Below are positions 62,749 to 64,000 of a stretch of 64,000 bases of DNA, piece after piece. The first letter of the stretch is position 1. Each line of letters starts with the position of its first letter. The stretch is from NCBI GenBank assembly GCA_949299455.1, contig CASGAN010000001.1, positions 62,001 to 126,000 of the forward strand, in the 5' to 3' direction. The stretch is from an uncultured Oscillospiraceae bacterium (GTDB taxonomy: Bacteria > Bacillota > Clostridia > Oscillospirales > Ruminococcaceae). A program made the translations under genes and the position numbers. The notes beneath the pieces are model-generated. The model was not told the DNA's origin and made no database searches. It saw only the letters and a list, made by a program, of their open reading frames with translations.

Positions 62749-62987
62749 GAATTAAAATCAAAACAGACGACGTTTCGCTGCCGTTTCTGCCGATTCCGAA
62801 TCACTTGATCGGAAACCGGCTCACGCTGCGGATTCTTGCGAAGATTTTTCCCGATATCATCCCCGCTTCCAAAGAAGATCGGCGGGAGATTCTCAGGATG
62901 TATAGAAAGCTGCGCAAATCATTTCGCGGCATGACGCTTGTGGAGATACACACCGCGCAGGGCGAAACGGTGAAAATCACATTTTAA
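62745..62987 (+). CDS. Hypothetical protein, 80 aa, partner of the XRE regulator
   Basis: A basic 80-residue protein starting MRIKIKTDDVSLPFLPIPN, with a beta-helix-beta pattern ending VEIHTAQGETVKITF. The end resembles the last strand of the upstream protein's C-terminal domain (GDGDTVEIFVES), so the two may share a fold. Translation is coupled by an ATGA overlap. Family not identified. Confidence 0.7.
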   Translation: MRIKIKTDDVSLPFLPIPNHLIGNRLTLRILAKIFPDIIPASKEDRREILRMYRKLRKSFRGMTLVEIHTAQGETVKITF

Positions 62988-63027
62988 AAAAAAGCTGTGC
63001 ATCCAGGCAGGATGCACAGCTTTTTTT
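62987..63027 (+). terminator. Terminator of the XRE pair
   Basis: Stem GCTGTGCATCC / GGATGCACAGC with a 5-nt loop, flanked by A- and T-runs. Confidence 0.93.
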
Positions 63028-63099
63028 GATCGCTTTGATGCAAAAACGGAACGTGTTTTTCATGTTTCACATAGAATACGCCGCAAGGAGTGTGAGATC

Positions 63100-64000
63100 A
63101 TGAAAGCAAAAACCGTTGATTTTTTCTTGTGTGCAACAATGGCGAACGACTTTTTTTCGCTGTGCGCGCCATTTGACGAACCAAAATCCGGTGTTCGCCG
63201 GTATCTCATCAAAGGCAGTGCAGGAAACGGAAAATCAACCGCAATGAAACAGGCGGCCGAAGCCTGTGAGCCCTTTGACTCGCTGATTGAGCGGATTCAC
63301 TGCTCGTCCGATCCGGATTCGCTCGACGGCGTGATTTTTAAAGATGCTAAATGCAGTATTGTGGACGCAACGCCGCCGCATCCGGTTGAGCCGAAATTCC
63401 CGGGCAGTTTTCAGACGATCGTCAATTTCTTTGATGCGTTAAATGAAGAAATTTTAGCACCCAAACTGCCGGCACTCAAAACACTTTCCGAGGAAATCTC
63501 CCTGTGCCACCAAAAAGCCAGACGGCTGATGGCGGGTGCGGATGCACTGCTTTCGGATAACCGGCAGTTTATCGCCTCTATTTTAAAGCCGCAGAAAATT
63601 GACGCGCTCGCCGACCGGCTGGCACTGCGTGAACTTCCCGCCAAAAAAGGCGGTACTGGCGAAGTCCATCTGCGGCTGCTCAGTGCGGTAACGCTGGACG
63701 GAATTCATACATACACCGACACAGTCAAAACGATGTGCAGCCGAGTGATCTGCATTGACGATCCGTTCGGTGTGGCGGCAGACCGGCTGTTGCGGCGGCT
63801 TTTATTCCATGTCAAACAGCGCGGAATTGAGGCGTATGTCTGCTTCGATCCGACCGCGCCCGACAAGCTTGTTTCCCACCTGCTCATCCCGTCGCTGTCG
63901 CTCGGATTCGTGACACAGTCCGTCGATGTACGGTTTGATCCGGCGATGTGCACCCGCATGATCCGATATACGCGGTTCCTTGACCGCAGTGCGCTGCGCA
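63100..64000 (+). CDS. P-loop ATPase of the PRK06851-like family (partial, cut by window end)
   Basis: The first 300 codons of a longer gene starting MKAKTVDFFLCATMAND with AAGGAG upstream. Walker A is LIKGSAGNGKSTAMK near residue 40. The following HCSSDPDSLDGVIFKD and IVDATPPHPVEPKFPG segments are hallmarks of the PRK06851-type ATPases of Firmicutes, function unknown. A second P-loop-like half normally follows, but the 3' end lies outside the window. Confidence 0.82.
   Translation, partial: MKAKTVDFFLCATMANDFFSLCAPFDEPKSGVRRYLIKGSAGNGKSTAMKQAAEACEPFDSLIERIHCSSDPDSLDGVIFKDAKCSIVDATPPHPVEPKFPGSFQTIVNFFDALNEEILAPKLPALKTLSEEISLCHQKARRLMAGADALLSDNRQFIASILKPQKIDALADRLALRELPAKKGGTGEVHLRLLSAVTLDGIHTYTDTVKTMCSRVICIDDPFGVAADRLLRRLLFHVKQRGIEAYVCFDPTAPDKLVSHLLIPSLSLGFVTQSVDVRFDPAMCTRMIRYTRFLDRSALR

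Overview
The window looks like a chromosomal segment of a spore-forming, anaerobic, plant- and host-glycan-degrading member of the Clostridia, most likely a gut Oscillospiraceae-type bacterium. This is an inference from gene content, not a taxonomic assignment. Supporting signs are strong AGGAGG ribosome-binding sites, a Firmicutes-type S10 operon, spoVG, a SpoIIQ-like peptidase behind a sigma-F-type promoter, pyruvate formate-lyase, a THF riboswitch in front of a FolT-like folate transporter gene, and many glycosidases.

Layout. 1-5033 (minus strand): S10 ribosomal operon rpsJ-rplC-rplD-rplW-rplB-rpsS-rplV-rpsC-rplP-rpmC-rpsQ, the last cut by the window edge. 5.5-13.3 kb: a YwaF-like membrane protein, then a pectin/arabinan side-chain locus (GH51, GH43, AraC regulator, SGNH esterase, GH78-like rhamnosidase, YczE-like membrane protein). 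13.4-15.3 kb: a PadR - HAAS/DUF1700 - DUF4097 envelope module with a palindromic operator inside its promoter. 15.4-19.3 kb: murC, spoVG, hemW, rsmA. 19.2-20.8 kb: a small AT-rich cassette flanked by a perfect 99-bp direct repeat of the rsmA promoter and first 11 codons, carrying a secreted protein of unknown family and a small membrane protein. 20.9-27.6 kb: pflB, two paralogous MFS sugar transporters and a GH9 enzyme. 27.8-37.4 kb: NfeD/SPFH pair and a purine operon (purE-C-F-M-N, IMP cyclohydrolase, AICAR formyltransferase, purD), preceded by a 39-codon leader ORF and a terminator. 37.5-45 kb: serA/serC, spoIIQ-like gene, M42 peptidase, FkbM methyltransferase, URO-D-like protein and an Imm-5-like protein. 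45-50 kb: GH29, GH36-like and GH20 enzymes. 50-59.2 kb: NUDIX, lipase-like hydrolase, phosphoesterase, pepD, HAD phosphatase, malQ and glgP. 59.3-60 kb: a hairpin-rich 134-bp tandem repeat next to tRNA-Gln and a duplicated tRNA 3' end. 60-64 kb: THF riboswitch-folT, patatin-like lipase, XRE regulator pair and a cut-off P-loop ATPase.

The metabolic theme is sugar scavenging. Arabinose-, rhamnose-, fucose-, galactose- and hexosamine-releasing enzymes feed fermentation through PflB, and MalQ/GlgP handle alpha-glucan. The parts most worth a second look are the 99-bp-repeat cassette at rsmA, the leader ORF before purE, the Cys-less PurF, the sigma-F promoter of the SpoIIQ-like gene, and the repeat cluster by tRNA-Gln.
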